64,000 nucleotides of DNA from Spartobacteria bacterium (GCA_003167555.1 PMSN01000011.1:124001-188000); one strand, 5' to 3'; positions 53,432 through 62,772 are shown, counted from the stretch's first letter. The notes: a model not told the origin generated them from the sequence alone. Translations and numbers: made by a program.

Positions 53432-54888
53432 TTCATCCGCTTTTTCCAGGACGCTACTCGAGCGCGATACTTTTCATCTGCGCCCTGCTTTGTGTATTCG
53501 GCAGCAAACTGGTGGTGATCGACCGATACGGGACGGATCTTCCTTTCCAAGATCAATGGGGCAAGGAGGCGGACTACGTGCTGGCGCCGTTGCGCGAGGG
53601 AAATCCGGCGTGGCTCCAAAGCGCGTTGCTGCCGCACAATGAGCATCGCGTTTATTTCACGCTCGGCGTCGATGTCCTGCTGACGCTGGTCTCGGGGCAG
53701 TGGGATGCGCGACAGGAATGTGTCGTGAGCGCATTGCTGCACGCGGTTATCGCGGCTTCGCTGGCGCTTTTCGCCTGGCGGCGTTTGCCGGGAGCATGGG
53801 GTATCGTTTCGGCTGGAGTAGTTGTCGCGCTCACCGCGCTGCCGCTCGCGTGGGACAACGTGCTTTGGGCGTTCCAATCCCAATTTTATTTTTTGATTGG
53901 GTTCTCGTTGCTCGGAATGGATGGAATGCTGCGCGAAACATTTTCCGCGCGCTGGTGGCTCGGATTGCTCGCGATGCTCTGCGCGCTGCTCAGCATGGGC
54001 TCCGGATTCTTGTGTGCGGTTGCGCTCGTTCCTTTGTTCTTGCGTGACTTGGCGGGGGCGAGCCGCGCATGGCGGACTTGGTCGTCATTGATCGCGACGA
54101 CTGCGGTGCTCGCGCTGGGGTGGTATCTCCATTTTGAGCCGCCCTGGCATGCCTCTCTGCGTGCGGGAAACGTGAACGACTTCGTGACCTACGCTGCGCA
54201 TTGTCTCGCTTGGCCGGCGCCGGCGCATGTCGCATTGGGCGTTTTGTTTTACAGCCCGCTGCTGTTACTCGGCGCGCGCTGGCTGCGGCACGGTGCGCCC
54301 CCTGGTCCAGCCGGACATGCGTTGCGATTCACTTTGGCCATGGGCGGTTGGACCGTTTTACAACTCGCCGCCGTCTCCTACGCGCGCGGAAACGGCGGCG
54401 GATTTCCAGCGAACCGTTACGGCGATGTTCTAGCGGTCGGGATTATCGCAAACGCATTCGCGCTTGGTTTGCTGGCGCCTGCGCTGGGAAATATGCGGCG
54501 CGGCTGGCTCGTGTGGGCGGCGGCGTGGCTGGTAGTGCTCGGGTTGAGCGCCGCTACGGAGCTGACGAAGATTTATCGGGACGAGTTGCCGCTGCATCGC
54601 CGGCAAACGGAAGCGTTCGAGTCGAGTGTCCGCGCTTACGTGACCGACGGCGACGTCGCGGCCTTGCGAACCCGTCCGATTCCCTTTCCCGATTATGATT
54701 GGTTCATTCGCCTGCTCGATCGCCCGTCGATTCGCGCGATCCTGCCACCGAGCGTGAGCAACCCTCATCGCGTTTCGATGCTCTCCGGCGCTGCTTCGCA
54801 TCTCGCGAAGCTGGGCTGGCTCGTGATGACGATCGGGTTGGGAGGCTTGGCACTGGCCGCCGTCAGGAGCAGACGGGCTCCCGCCTAG
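53428..54888 (+). CDS. GT-C-like multi-pass membrane protein
   Basis: 486 residues from GTG 53428, overlapping the previous stop (GTGA). One N-terminal helix, then GTDLPFQDQWGKEADYVLAP with acidic residues in the first loop and LPHNEHRVYFTLGVDVLLTL, and about nine more helices; soluble C terminus. The layout matches the protein at 43168, including the FQDQW versus TLDDW motif. Its stop overlaps the convergent methyltransferase gene by four bases. Confidence 0.75.
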   Translation: MIHPLFPGRYSSAILFICALLCVFGSKLVVIDRYGTDLPFQDQWGKEADYVLAPLREGNPAWLQSALLPHNEHRVYFTLGVDVLLTLVSGQWDARQECVVSALLHAVIAASLALFAWRRLPGAWGIVSAGVVVALTALPLAWDNVLWAFQSQFYFLIGFSLLGMDGMLRETFSARWWLGLLAMLCALLSMGSGFLCAVALVPLFLRDLAGASRAWRTWSSLIATTAVLALGWYLHFEPPWHASLRAGNVNDFVTYAAHCLAWPAPAHVALGVLFYSPLLLLGARWLRHGAPPGPAGHALRFTLAMGGWTVLQLAAVSYARGNGGGFPANRYGDVLAVGIIANAFALGLLAPALGNMRRGWLVWAAAWLVVLGLSAATELTKIYRDELPLHRRQTEAFESSVRAYVTDGDVAALRTRPIPFPDYDWFIRLLDRPSIRAILPPSVSNPHRVSMLSGAASHLAKLGWLVMTIGLGGLALAAVRSRRAPA

Positions 54889-55574
54889 ACAGTCGTCCTC
54901 GCGCCGATGCTCGCCGCCGGCCCATTTGAGTGAGCCGGATCGTCGTGAATCACCTCAGTCTTCGCATATCCGCTCGCGCTCAACACGCGAAGGATGGATT
55001 CCAAGGTCAGCCAGGTTGCAGTCGCAGACATTCCGCTTAGCGGTTCGTCGGCGCCGCCTTCATGGTGAATCTTGCCTCGCAGACCATTCGCAATATCTCT
55101 GGCTTCCGCCTCCGCCGCATAATGCGTCCAAATGAAAAGAGCAGGCGCGACGGTGGAAAGATGTTCGAGCAACTTCCACGGCGCGGGCAGATGGTAGAGG
55201 AGGCCGCAACAAAAGACCGCGTCGAATTTTCCAAACGCCGCCAGGTCGTTTTTTTCCAAATTCGCCTGCACAAAATCCACGTTGCGGATTCCCAAAAGTT
55301 CCTGGACGAAGCGCGCCTTGCGCAGATTCATCTCGCGGCCCTCCACCGCGAGGACGCGTTCCACGCCCGGATGTTTCGCCAGGATAAAACTGTGCGCGCC
55401 CTCGAGCGATCCAAGTTCCAGAATCGTTCCGATCCGCGGCGCGAAGCAAAAAAATTGCTCGACCCGGTTGTCGCCGACCGCGCTGATCGCGCCACCGTAG
55501 TCCGCGCCATCGATCCGAAATTGGAAGATCCACGGACCCAGCTCCGCGAACTTCGATGTTAGTTCTGTTTTCAT
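54885..55574 (-). CDS. SAM-dependent methyltransferase
   Basis: 229 residues from ATG 55574; the open frame extends upstream, but only as a shadow of the rRNA methyltransferase. Motif I is ILELGSLEGAHSFILAKHPG, then VLAVEGREMNLRKARFVQEL, motif DAVFCCGLLYHLPAPWKLLE and a C-terminal TWLTLESILRVLSASGYAKT. It overlaps the upstream gene by ATGA. Its substrate is unknown; the neighbouring glycan genes suggest sugar methylation, but coupling with the rRNA methyltransferase is equally notable. Confidence 0.85.
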   Translation of the reverse strand: MKTELTSKFAELGPWIFQFRIDGADYGGAISAVGDNRVEQFFCFAPRIGTILELGSLEGAHSFILAKHPGVERVLAVEGREMNLRKARFVQELLGIRNVDFVQANLEKNDLAAFGKFDAVFCCGLLYHLPAPWKLLEHLSTVAPALFIWTHYAAEAEARDIANGLRGKIHHEGGADEPLSGMSATATWLTLESILRVLSASGYAKTEVIHDDPAHSNGPAASIGARTTV

Positions 55575-56752
55575 CTGCCCGGCATCATCTCCAGCAACAA
55601 TCCCTTGAAATATTCCGTCTCCGGAAGCGTCGGCAAAACCGGATGATCGAGCGCTTGCTCGAAACGATGCAGCCGTCGCGCCGATCGCCGCGCGTCGACG
55701 AGGGCGTCCGCGATCGTTTGATTGAAAATCGTCTCGCTCACGTGATGCGAGCAGGAGAACGTTGCCAGCAGCCCATCGCGCGAGAGCAACTTGAACGCGC
55801 GCACGTGTAGCTCGCGATATCCGCGCAGCGCGTCGCGCAATCCACCTTTCGTTTTCGTGAAGGACGGCGGATCGAGAATGATAAGATCGTATTCCGCCTC
55901 CGCCTTTTCCGCGCCGCGCAAAAACTGAAATACGTCCTGCTCGACCCAGTCGACTCGCAATCCATTGCGCTCCGCGTTTCGCCTTGCGCTGGCCAGACTT
56001 TCCGCGCTCCCTTCCACGCCCGTCACCGCCGACGCGCCTCCTCGCGCGCAGGCCAGCGCGAACGCTCCCTGGCTCGTGAAGCAATCGAGCACCCGCCGTC
56101 CCTTCGCATGACGCGCGACCGTTTCATAATGGGCGAGCTGATCCAGGTAGAAGCCGGTCTTCTGCGCATGCCTGAGATCAACAGCGAGCCGCAATCCCGC
56201 CACCTCGATTTCCGTCTCGCCCGGCGCTTCACCCTCCAGGACGCCGCTGCGCAATTCCATTCCCTCTGCTCGCCTAACGACCGCATCGTTGCGTTCGATG
56301 ATCGAAGATTTTGTAACCTGGAAGCCCGCGCTACTCTTCAGCGCCTCCACGATCAACGCCTGCCGCATGTCCATGGCGAGCGTCAAGGTTTGCAGAACGA
56401 AGGCGTCGCCATACCGATCGATAATCACACCCGGCAATCCATCGCTCTCGCTCCAGACCACCCGGCACAACCGCGGGTTCACCCCGCGCCGCGCGCGGTA
56501 CTCGATCGCTTGCGCAATCCGGCGCTGGAAAAAATCGAGATCGAGATCTTGCCGCCGTCGCGAAAACCGCCGGGCCACGATCTGCGATTTGCTGTTGTAA
56601 ATCGCGCTCCCGATCAAATGGTCGCGTCCGTCCTTGAGCGAGATCACGTCGCCGTCCGCCGGATTGCCGAACGCCTTCAGCACTTCCCCGCTGAAAACCC
56701 AATCGTGCCCGTGCAAAATCCGCGCCCGAGGTTTAATGACAAGACCCGCCAT
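55571..56752 (-). CDS. RlmI-like 23S rRNA (cytosine-C5) methyltransferase
   Basis: 393 residues from ATG 56752. N-terminal PUA-like domain (GLVIKPRARILHGHDWVFSG, GSAIYNSKSQIVARRFSR), a linker with SDGLPGVIIDRYGD, then the Rossmann methyltransferase domain with GFYLDQLAHYETVARHAKG, LDCFTSQGAFALACARGGA and the catalytic LDPPSFTKTKGGLRDALRGY. It fits the RlmI/RlmL-C family. Divergent from purC with a 93-base gap filled partly by heptamer repeats. Confidence 0.9.
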   Translation of the reverse strand: MAGLVIKPRARILHGHDWVFSGEVLKAFGNPADGDVISLKDGRDHLIGSAIYNSKSQIVARRFSRRRQDLDLDFFQRRIAQAIEYRARRGVNPRLCRVVWSESDGLPGVIIDRYGDAFVLQTLTLAMDMRQALIVEALKSSAGFQVTKSSIIERNDAVVRRAEGMELRSGVLEGEAPGETEIEVAGLRLAVDLRHAQKTGFYLDQLAHYETVARHAKGRRVLDCFTSQGAFALACARGGASAVTGVEGSAESLASARRNAERNGLRVDWVEQDVFQFLRGAEKAEAEYDLIILDPPSFTKTKGGLRDALRGYRELHVRAFKLLSRDGLLATFSCSHHVSETIFNQTIADALVDARRSARRLHRFEQALDHPVLPTLPETEYFKGLLLEMMPGR

Positions 56753-56803
56753 GGTCAGCAAAGTGGAACGTCCGGCACAGCGCGTCCAACACCCTCTTCA
56801 ATT

Positions 56804-56838
56804 GGGCGTTGGACGTTGGGCGTTGGACGTTGGACGTT
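56804..56838 (+). repeat. Heptameric tandem repeat, five units of GGRCGTT
   Basis: GGGCGTT, GGACGTT, GGGCGTT, GGACGTT, GGACGTT, ending eight bases before the purC ATG. Same family and same unit number as 14763-14797. Its position places it in the 5' untranslated region or promoter of purC. Confidence 0.85.
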
Positions 56839-56845
56839 TTCTTCC

Positions 56846-57721
56846 ATGAGATCGCTCGAACTTCCTGGCATCGCAAAACTACGTTCCGGCAAAGTCCGCG
56901 AAGTCTTCGATCTCGGCGACACGCTCCTCTTCGTCGCGACCGATCGGCTCTCCGCGTTCGACGTCATCCTCCCCGATCCCATTCCGCAGAAAGGCGCGGT
57001 TCTGAATCAACTTTCCGCTTTTTGGTTTCGGCGTTTCGATTTCGTGCACAACCACATGCTCACCGCGGACATCGAAAAATTTCCATCGGAACTCGCTGCC
57101 TTTCGCGACCAATTGCGCGGCCGCTCCATGATCGTGCGCAAGACTCAGCCGCTGCCCGTGGAATGCGTCGTGCGCGGTTACCTCGCCGGCTCAGGCTGGA
57201 AAGAATATCAGCAGAGCGGGACAATCTCCGGCGTCGCGCTTCCCAACGGGTTGCAGCTTGCGTCGCAATTACCCGAGCCGATCTTCACGCCTTCGACCAA
57301 GAGCGACGCAGGCCACGATGAGAACATCGATTGGGAAACGTGTTGCCGCACCCTCGGACGCGACGTAGCCGAACGAGTGAGAGACTTGAGCCTGAAAACG
57401 TACGAAGCCGGGCGCGCGCACGCCGCGAACTGTGGAATCATCGTCGCCGACACGAAGTTCGAATTCGGATCGCTCGACGGCGAGTTGCTCCTGATCGACG
57501 AATGCCTCACGCCCGATTCCTCACGCTTCTGGCCGGCCGATCAATACGTCGTCGGCCAGAGTCCGCCGAGTTTCGACAAGCAATTCGTGCGCGATTATCT
57601 GGAGACACTCGCCTGGGACAAGACGCCTCCGGGACCGGTGCTGCCCGCCGAGATCATCGAGAAAACAGCCGCCAAATATCGCGAAGCGTTTGAACGACTG
57701 ACCGGCGCGGAATTGACTTAA
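56846..57721 (+). CDS. purC: Phosphoribosylaminoimidazole-succinocarboxamide synthase (long, Ade1-like)
   Basis: 291 residues from ATG 56846; open sequence upstream is the antisense of the methyltransferase gene. Motifs: LRSGKVREVFDLGDTLLFVA, TDRLSAFDVILPDPIPQKG, VECVVRGYLAGSGWKEYQQS, FTPSTKSDAGHDENI, LIDECLTPDSSRFWPADQY and FDKQFVRDYLE. It joins aspartate to CAIR in purine synthesis. The length and inserts match the yeast Ade1-type rather than the short E. coli type. Confidence 0.95.
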   Translation: MRSLELPGIAKLRSGKVREVFDLGDTLLFVATDRLSAFDVILPDPIPQKGAVLNQLSAFWFRRFDFVHNHMLTADIEKFPSELAAFRDQLRGRSMIVRKTQPLPVECVVRGYLAGSGWKEYQQSGTISGVALPNGLQLASQLPEPIFTPSTKSDAGHDENIDWETCCRTLGRDVAERVRDLSLKTYEAGRAHAANCGIIVADTKFEFGSLDGELLLIDECLTPDSSRFWPADQYVVGQSPPSFDKQFVRDYLETLAWDKTPPGPVLPAEIIEKTAAKYREAFERLTGAELT

Positions 57722-57726
57722 GGGCC

Positions 57727-57843
57727 GTCATCCCGAGCGAAAGTCCTGCCCTGAGCGAAGTCGAATGGGTCGAGAGACCCCATCGCACGTCGAGCGACAG
57801 ACCACGGGGTCTTTCGACTCCGCTTCGCTCCGCTCACGATGAC
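57727..57843 (+). repeat. Family A inverted repeat between purC and mdh (117 bp)
   Basis: GTCATCCCGAGCGAAAGTCC ... CTCCGCTCACGATGAC. The left arm carries an extra internal segment, as in the 19424-19541 copy. It separates the convergent purC and mdh ends and could end both transcripts. Confidence 0.9.
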
Positions 57844-57852
57844 CCGATTCGT

Positions 57853-58839
57853 TTACCCGCCGATCAAATCGCCCACCAACGATTTCTCTTCCTTCAGCTC
57901 GGCTACGGACGCATCGAACTTCGCGCGCCCGAATTCATTCAGCGGCACATCTTGCACGATCTCCCATTTCCCGCCGCTCGATCGAATTGGGAAAGAGCAG
58001 ATCAATCCTTCGTCGACGCCGTAGCTCCCGTCCGAACAAACCGCCACGCTGTTCCAATCGCTACGGGCCGTTTCCGTATTGAGCGAGCGCACGGTATCCA
58101 CGATCGCGTTTGCCGCTGATCCGGCGGAAGAAGATCCGCGCGCCTTGATGATCGCCGCGCCGCGTTGTTGCACCGCGGGGATGAACGTCTCCTTCAGCCA
58201 CGCCTCGTCGCCGACCACTTCCGCGGCCGAGCGTCCTTTGATTTTCGCGTTGTAAAAATCCGGATACTGCGTCGCCGAGTGGTTGCCCCAGATCGTCATG
58301 TTGCTCACGTCGGTGACTTCCACGCCGGCTTTTTGCGCGAGCTGCGCTTTCGCTCGATTCTCGTCCAGCCGCGTCATGGCAAACCAGCGATCGCGCGGAA
58401 CCGACTTCGCGTTGTTCATCGCGATCATGCAATTCGTGTTGCACGGATTTCCAATGACCAGGACGCGCACGTCCGCTGCCGCATTTTTTTCGATCGCCTG
58501 CCCTTGCCCGATAAAAATTTTGCCGTTGATCCCGAGCAAATCTTTCCGCTCCATCCCGGCTTTGCGCGGGACGCTGCCTACGAGCAGCGCCCAGTTCACG
58601 TCGCGAAATCCTTCCTCGAGATCGGTCGTGGCGACGACATTTTTCAAGAGCGGAAACGCGCAGTCGTCGAGCTCCATCACCACACCCTTGAGCGCTTCGA
58701 AGCCGGCGGGGATTTCGATCAGGTGCAACGCGACCGGCTGGTCCGGGCCAAACATCGCGCCTGACGCCACGCGGAAAACAAGGGCATAACCAATCTGCCC
58801 GGCAGCACCGGTAATCGCGACCTTGATAGGTGAGTTCAT
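57853..58839 (-). CDS. mdh: Malate dehydrogenase
   Basis: 328 residues of the cytosolic-type (non-LDH-like) MDH group. NAD motif [20 protein letters not shown] (about 8-27), substrate Arg in [13 protein letters not shown] (Arg92, Arg98), catalytic Asp159 in RLDENRAK and His187 in [12 protein letters not shown]. It interconverts malate and oxaloacetate. Family A repeats flank both ends. Confidence 0.95.
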   Translation of the reverse strand: MNSPIKVAITGAAGQIGYALVFRVASGAMFGPDQPVALHLIEIPAGFEALKGVVMELDDCAFPLLKNVVATTDLEEGFRDVNWALLVGSVPRKAGMERKDLLGINGKIFIGQGQAIEKNAAADVRVLVIGNPCNTNCMIAMNNAKSVPRDRWFAMTRLDENRAKAQLAQKAGVEVTDVSNMTIWGNHSATQYPDFYNAKIKGRSAAEVVGDEAWLKETFIPAVQQRGAAIIKARGSSSAGSAANAIVDTVRSLNTETARSDWNSVAVCSDGSYGVDEGLICSFPIRSSGGKWEIVQDVPLNEFGRAKFDASVAELKEEKSLVGDLIGG

Positions 58840-58868
58840 AATCTATTTAGCCACAGATGCAGATGCAT

Positions 58869-58958
58869 GTCATCCCGAGCGAAGTCGAGGGATCCCGTGG
58901 CACGTCGAGCGACAAACCACGGGGTCCTTCGACTCCGCTGCGCTCCGCTCAGGATGAC
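58869..58958 (+). repeat. Family A inverted repeat between mdh and malQ (90 bp)
   Basis: GTCATCCCGAGCGAAGTCGA ... GCGCTCCGCTCAGGATGAC. On the minus strand it reads GTCATCCTGA first, which provides the Ser and TGA stop at the end of malQ (58949). Confidence 0.9.
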
Positions 58959-60655
58959 ACGCGGCCGCTCTTCTCGAGCAGTTCACGGATCGTCCGCATT
59001 CGTTTTCGAATGCTCGGACTATCCCTCAGGCTCCGCACTGTTTTCCACATCCGCCGGCTCCAGTTCGATTTCGCGGCTGTGCCCGGCACGTTGAACCGAT
59101 CGCTCCGCGCGAGAAGATCGGTGATCATGACGATGGCGATCCAGGCGTTGCTCTGGAATAACGCTTCCATTATCGCCGGATAAAAATCGCGGGCGTAATT
59201 GAGATCGTCGCGCTGCTCGACCCCCGCAAACTGCGCGATCTTCCACAGGGCATCGCGGGCCTGGTCGCGCGCCGGCTCCGTGTCGACATGAGCTTCTTCC
59301 CACAAGGCCCGGATCGGTTTGTGATCGTGCGTGGCGTAGGTGGCCACGGACAAGCGCTCATATTCCGCGCCAGGCGTCACGCGTCCGTGCTTCACTTCCC
59401 ATTGCGGAATCTTGAAACCCGCGATGCCTAACGAGTGCAGGCTCGGCCGCACGTAGTCCGGCACCGTCCCCAAATCTTCGCCCACCACGCGCGTGTCGCC
59501 CGATTCCTCCAAGACGATGTGCAAGTAATTCTCGCCCTCGCGCCGATTCGCCTCGCTGTTTTCCCAGGTGGAATCGTCCCGCGGATAAAACTGCGGAACC
59601 GCTCCGCCGGTGCGCTCGCGCATTTCCTCCCGGGAGAGGGGGAGAAATTCTTCGTTGCACTCAGGTCGCCACGGGAAAGAGTAGATGCGGTAAAACCCCA
59701 TGACGTGATCGATGCGAAAGACGTGAAAGAATTTGCGCACGCCGCTCACCCGCATCCGCCACCAATCGAGGTTGCGGCTCCGCATCACGTCCCAGCGATA
59801 GAGCGGAATCCCCCAGTTTTGTCCCCACTTCTGCGTGAACTCGTCGTCCTTGAAGTAAGGCTCGGGTGGCGCGCCGCCCGACCAATCGATCGCGAACTGA
59901 TCCCGATGCGAGTAAACATCCGCGCTGTAATAATTAACTCCGAACGGAATATCACCCATCAAACCGACACCGCGGGTTTCCGCATGAGACTTGATCGCGC
60001 TCCACTGGCAATGCGCGATCCATTGCACGTAGCGGTAAAATTTCGTCCGCTCATCAAACTGGCGCTGTTTCTCTGAAGATTGAGCGGCCAGCCAGTCGCG
60101 CGCCGAGTCTCCGCCGCGATGCTCCTCGCGCCATTGGTCCCATGTTTCGCGCTGTCCATTCTCCTCCATGAGCGCGCGGAAAAACGCGTAATCGCCCAGC
60201 CAACCGCCTTCCTTCTCGCAAAAAGAATCGAAGCTCGCCGCGTAGCCTTCGTCTTCGAAACTTCGACGCGAAAACCGCGCGTAAGCCTTTCCCAACAAAT
60301 CGAATTTCAGCGCCCGCACGCGATCATGTTTCACGCTGCCTTTGCGCAGCTTGTCGAGGTCGACTGCTGCGATCACCGCGTCGAAATCTTCCTGTGTGAG
60401 ATCGGCGGGCGATCCGGGCGCGAGGTGCAACGTCGTCGGTTCCAGAGCTACGGCGCTGATCGCATTGTAAGGACTGTGGTCGCCACCCATCTCGTTGATC
60501 GGCAGAAGCTGCACCAGCTTGAATCCGCCGCCCGCCGCCCAATCGATAAACTGTCGCAACGCCGCGAGGTCGCCGATGCCCAGATCGGTTTCCGTGCGCA
60601 AAGCAAAGAGCGGCGCCAGGATTCCGGCGATTTTTTTCTCAGGCGACAAGTTCAT
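58949..60655 (-). CDS. malQ: 4-alpha-glucanotransferase (amylomaltase)
   Basis: 568 residues from ATG 60655 (a short upstream extension to 60676 is possible). GH77 features: LGIGDLAALRQFIDWAAGGG, QLLPINEMGGDHSPYNAISA, nucleophile Asp in FRIDHVMGFYRIYSFP, acid/base Glu in VVGEDLGTVPDYV and third acid in ATYATHDHKPIRALWEE. It transfers maltooligosaccharides in glycogen/maltodextrin metabolism. No glg genes nearby. The last residues and stop come from a family A repeat. Confidence 0.95.
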   Translation of the reverse strand: MNLSPEKKIAGILAPLFALRTETDLGIGDLAALRQFIDWAAGGGFKLVQLLPINEMGGDHSPYNAISAVALEPTTLHLAPGSPADLTQEDFDAVIAAVDLDKLRKGSVKHDRVRALKFDLLGKAYARFSRRSFEDEGYAASFDSFCEKEGGWLGDYAFFRALMEENGQRETWDQWREEHRGGDSARDWLAAQSSEKQRQFDERTKFYRYVQWIAHCQWSAIKSHAETRGVGLMGDIPFGVNYYSADVYSHRDQFAIDWSGGAPPEPYFKDDEFTQKWGQNWGIPLYRWDVMRSRNLDWWRMRVSGVRKFFHVFRIDHVMGFYRIYSFPWRPECNEEFLPLSREEMRERTGGAVPQFYPRDDSTWENSEANRREGENYLHIVLEESGDTRVVGEDLGTVPDYVRPSLHSLGIAGFKIPQWEVKHGRVTPGAEYERLSVATYATHDHKPIRALWEEAHVDTEPARDQARDALWKIAQFAGVEQRDDLNYARDFYPAIMEALFQSNAWIAIVMITDLLARSDRFNVPGTAAKSNWSRRMWKTVRSLRDSPSIRKRMRTIRELLEKSGRVSS

Positions 60656-60771
60656 TTTGATCGTCCTCCGATCCATCGCACTGCGGTCACAAAGGACACA
60701 ACAGAACCGGTTGGCGTTTTAGGGCTTCGTGTCCTTTGTGTGAAATCCATCTGAGCCCGACCCGGAAAATA

Positions 60772-62772
60772 TCACCCGCGCCGGACCTGCCAGTCCTCGA
60801 CTAATTGCGGCGGGATCTCTTTCAGGAAACGCGAGGGGCGTTGGAACATGTCGCCGTAACCGGCGTTCAGGCGCATGTGCGGATACGTTAGATAGAGCTC
60901 GTCGCGCGCGCGTGTGATCGCGACGTAAAACAGCCGGCGCTCTTCTTCGATCGCGTCGCGCGTTTCGAGCGAGCGCGTGCTTGGGAACATTCCGTCCGTC
61001 AGCCAGATCACGAAAACGGTGTGGTACTCGAGCCCTTTCGCCTGATGGACCGACGAGAGGTTGACCGCTTCGTTGTCCGCCGTCTGGTCCAGCGCCGGCT
61101 CCGCATCGATGTTGCTGATGAGCGCCAGCTGGGAAAGAAACTCGTGCACGTCCTTGAATTGCCGCGCGAAGGCGGCGAGCTGATTCAAATCTTCCCGGCG
61201 CAGTTCGTAGTTAGTGAAGTTTGCTTTCGCGTAATCGTCGTAGACCGCTTCCACGATCGACATGATCATTTCCGAAGGCGGATTCGGTTGCCCGCCCGGC
61301 GCGATTTCGTCCAGCGTGTGCGCCAGCTGCTCCCACGATTTCTTCGACTTCACGCCGACCGGCAGCGGGAGAAGCCGCTCTCCCCACGATGTGATTTCGC
61401 CGCGCTCATTCAAGCTCGACTCCCAGCCGCGCCAGAGATTGTCCGCGCTCTTGTTCCCGATGCCCGGCAGCAACTTCACCATGCGCTTGAACGCCACTTC
61501 GTCTCGCGGATTCGCGATGAAGCGAATGAACGATGTCACATCTTTCACGTGCGCCTGCTCGAAAAACCGGACGCCGCTCGTGATCACGTAGGGAATGCCG
61601 CGCCGCGAAAGTTCCAGCTGCAACTCGATGGCGTGATAATGCGCCCGGTATAAAACCGCGATCTCGTTCAGCTCGACGCCTTCATCGCGCAATTCCAAAA
61701 TCCGTTGCGCCACGAACTGCGCCTGCTCGCTCCCGTCGTTCAAGCCCACCACCGCCGGCCTGACGGAATTCGTCGGCCGCGTCGCGCTCAGTTGTTTGCG
61801 GAACTGCTGCACGTTCGCGGCGATCGCCGCATTCGCGACCCGCAGGATGTCCGGCACGCTCCGGTAGTTCATCTCGATCTTGAAAACCTGCGCGTCCGGA
61901 TAGCGCTGGGGGAACGCGAGGATGTTTTTGAAATTCGCGCCGCGCCACGAATAGATCGACTGCGCGTCGTCGCCCACCACCATGACGTTGCGGTGCTCGG
62001 CCGCGAGCGTGTCGATGAAGTCGGCCTGGATCTTGTTCGTGTCCTGATACTCGTCGACGAGGATGAATTGGAACTGACGCCGGTAAAAATCCGCGATGTG
62101 CTCGTGCTCTTTCAGCATCCGCAGCGTCTTCTCGAGGAGATCGTCGAAGTCCATTGAGTTCGTCGATTTCTTCTTCCGCTCGTAGCGCGCCTGCACATCC
62201 TTGATCTGCTCGAGAAGCGGCAGGAAATACGGAAACTTTTCCGCGAGCAACGCATCGATGGGCGTCTCGGTGTTGACGACGAAGCTGAAAATTTCCGCGA
62301 GGACGTCGCCCTTCGGGAACCGGATCTCCTTCGGGTTGATCCCGGCCGCCGCGACCACTGTGTCGATGAGGTCCTTTTGATCCTCGCGATCCATGATCGT
62401 GAATCCGCTCGAATACCCGAGCGCGCTCCCGTGCCGGCGCAGCATCCGATTTCCGATCGAATGAAAGGTACCGCCCCACAGGCCACTCGCATCGACCGGC
62501 AGAAGATTCGCGACGCGATCCAGCATCTGGCGCGCGGCTTTATTCGTGAAGGTGAGGAGCAGAATGTTTCGCGGGTCGATCCCGTTTTCGAGCAAATACG
62601 CCACGCGATAAGTGAGCGTGCGCGTCTTGCCGCTCCCCGCGCCCGCGATGACAAGGAGCGGTCCCGGCGGCGCGGTCACCGCCGCGAGCTGCTGCTCATT
62701 CAGCTCCGCCGCGTAATCGATATTGATCGCGGTCGCGTGGGGAGCGCGCTGGAGCGTGTATTCGCGGGACAT
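60772..62772 (-). CDS. UvrD/PcrA-type superfamily 1 DNA helicase
   Basis: 666 residues, start MSREYTLQR. Helicase motifs: Q motif [10 protein letters not shown], Walker [20 protein letters not shown] (Lys49), Ia LLLTFTNKAARQML, II FILVDEYQDTNKIQADF, III VVGDDAQSIYSWRGA, IV FKIEMNYRSVPDIL, V NLSSVHQAKGLEYHTVFVIW and VI EEERRLFYVAITRARDELYL. It unwinds 3'-5' in excision repair and replication restart. The first 65 codons are duplicated downstream at 63472-63666. Confidence 0.95.
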   Translation of the reverse strand: MSREYTLQRAPHATAINIDYAAELNEQQLAAVTAPPGPLLVIAGAGSGKTRTLTYRVAYLLENGIDPRNILLLTFTNKAARQMLDRVANLLPVDASGLWGGTFHSIGNRMLRRHGSALGYSSGFTIMDREDQKDLIDTVVAAAGINPKEIRFPKGDVLAEIFSFVVNTETPIDALLAEKFPYFLPLLEQIKDVQARYERKKKSTNSMDFDDLLEKTLRMLKEHEHIADFYRRQFQFILVDEYQDTNKIQADFIDTLAAEHRNVMVVGDDAQSIYSWRGANFKNILAFPQRYPDAQVFKIEMNYRSVPDILRVANAAIAANVQQFRKQLSATRPTNSVRPAVVGLNDGSEQAQFVAQRILELRDEGVELNEIAVLYRAHYHAIELQLELSRRGIPYVITSGVRFFEQAHVKDVTSFIRFIANPRDEVAFKRMVKLLPGIGNKSADNLWRGWESSLNERGEITSWGERLLPLPVGVKSKKSWEQLAHTLDEIAPGGQPNPPSEMIMSIVEAVYDDYAKANFTNYELRREDLNQLAAFARQFKDVHEFLSQLALISNIDAEPALDQTADNEAVNLSSVHQAKGLEYHTVFVIWLTDGMFPSTRSLETRDAIEEERRLFYVAITRARDELYLTYPHMRLNAGYGDMFQRPSRFLKEIPPQLVEDWQVRRG
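62578..62772 (-). repeat. Direct repeat of the helicase 5' end, parent copy
   Basis: The 195 bases from the ATG inwards match 63472-63666 with three substitutions and no indels (192 of 195). Spacing between copies is 894 bases. Both copies end exactly at the start codon and differ immediately outside it. Confidence 0.95.

Noticed and set aside
55575-56084. A 170-residue extension of the methyltransferase ending at 54885
   Set aside because: It is a shadow of the rRNA methyltransferase gene in another frame; ATG 55574 overlaps that gene's stop as ATGA and begins the conserved domain.
56108-56845. An N-terminal extension of about 246 residues on purC
   Set aside because: The extension is antisense to the RlmI-like gene and lacks similarity to PurC; ATG 56846 gives a normal protein.
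19424-58958. Family A repeats considered as insertion sequences or a CRISPR array
   Set aside because: Copies are 83-122 bp, widely spaced, palindromic and have no transposase or regular spacers; no RAYT-type transposase was seen in the window.
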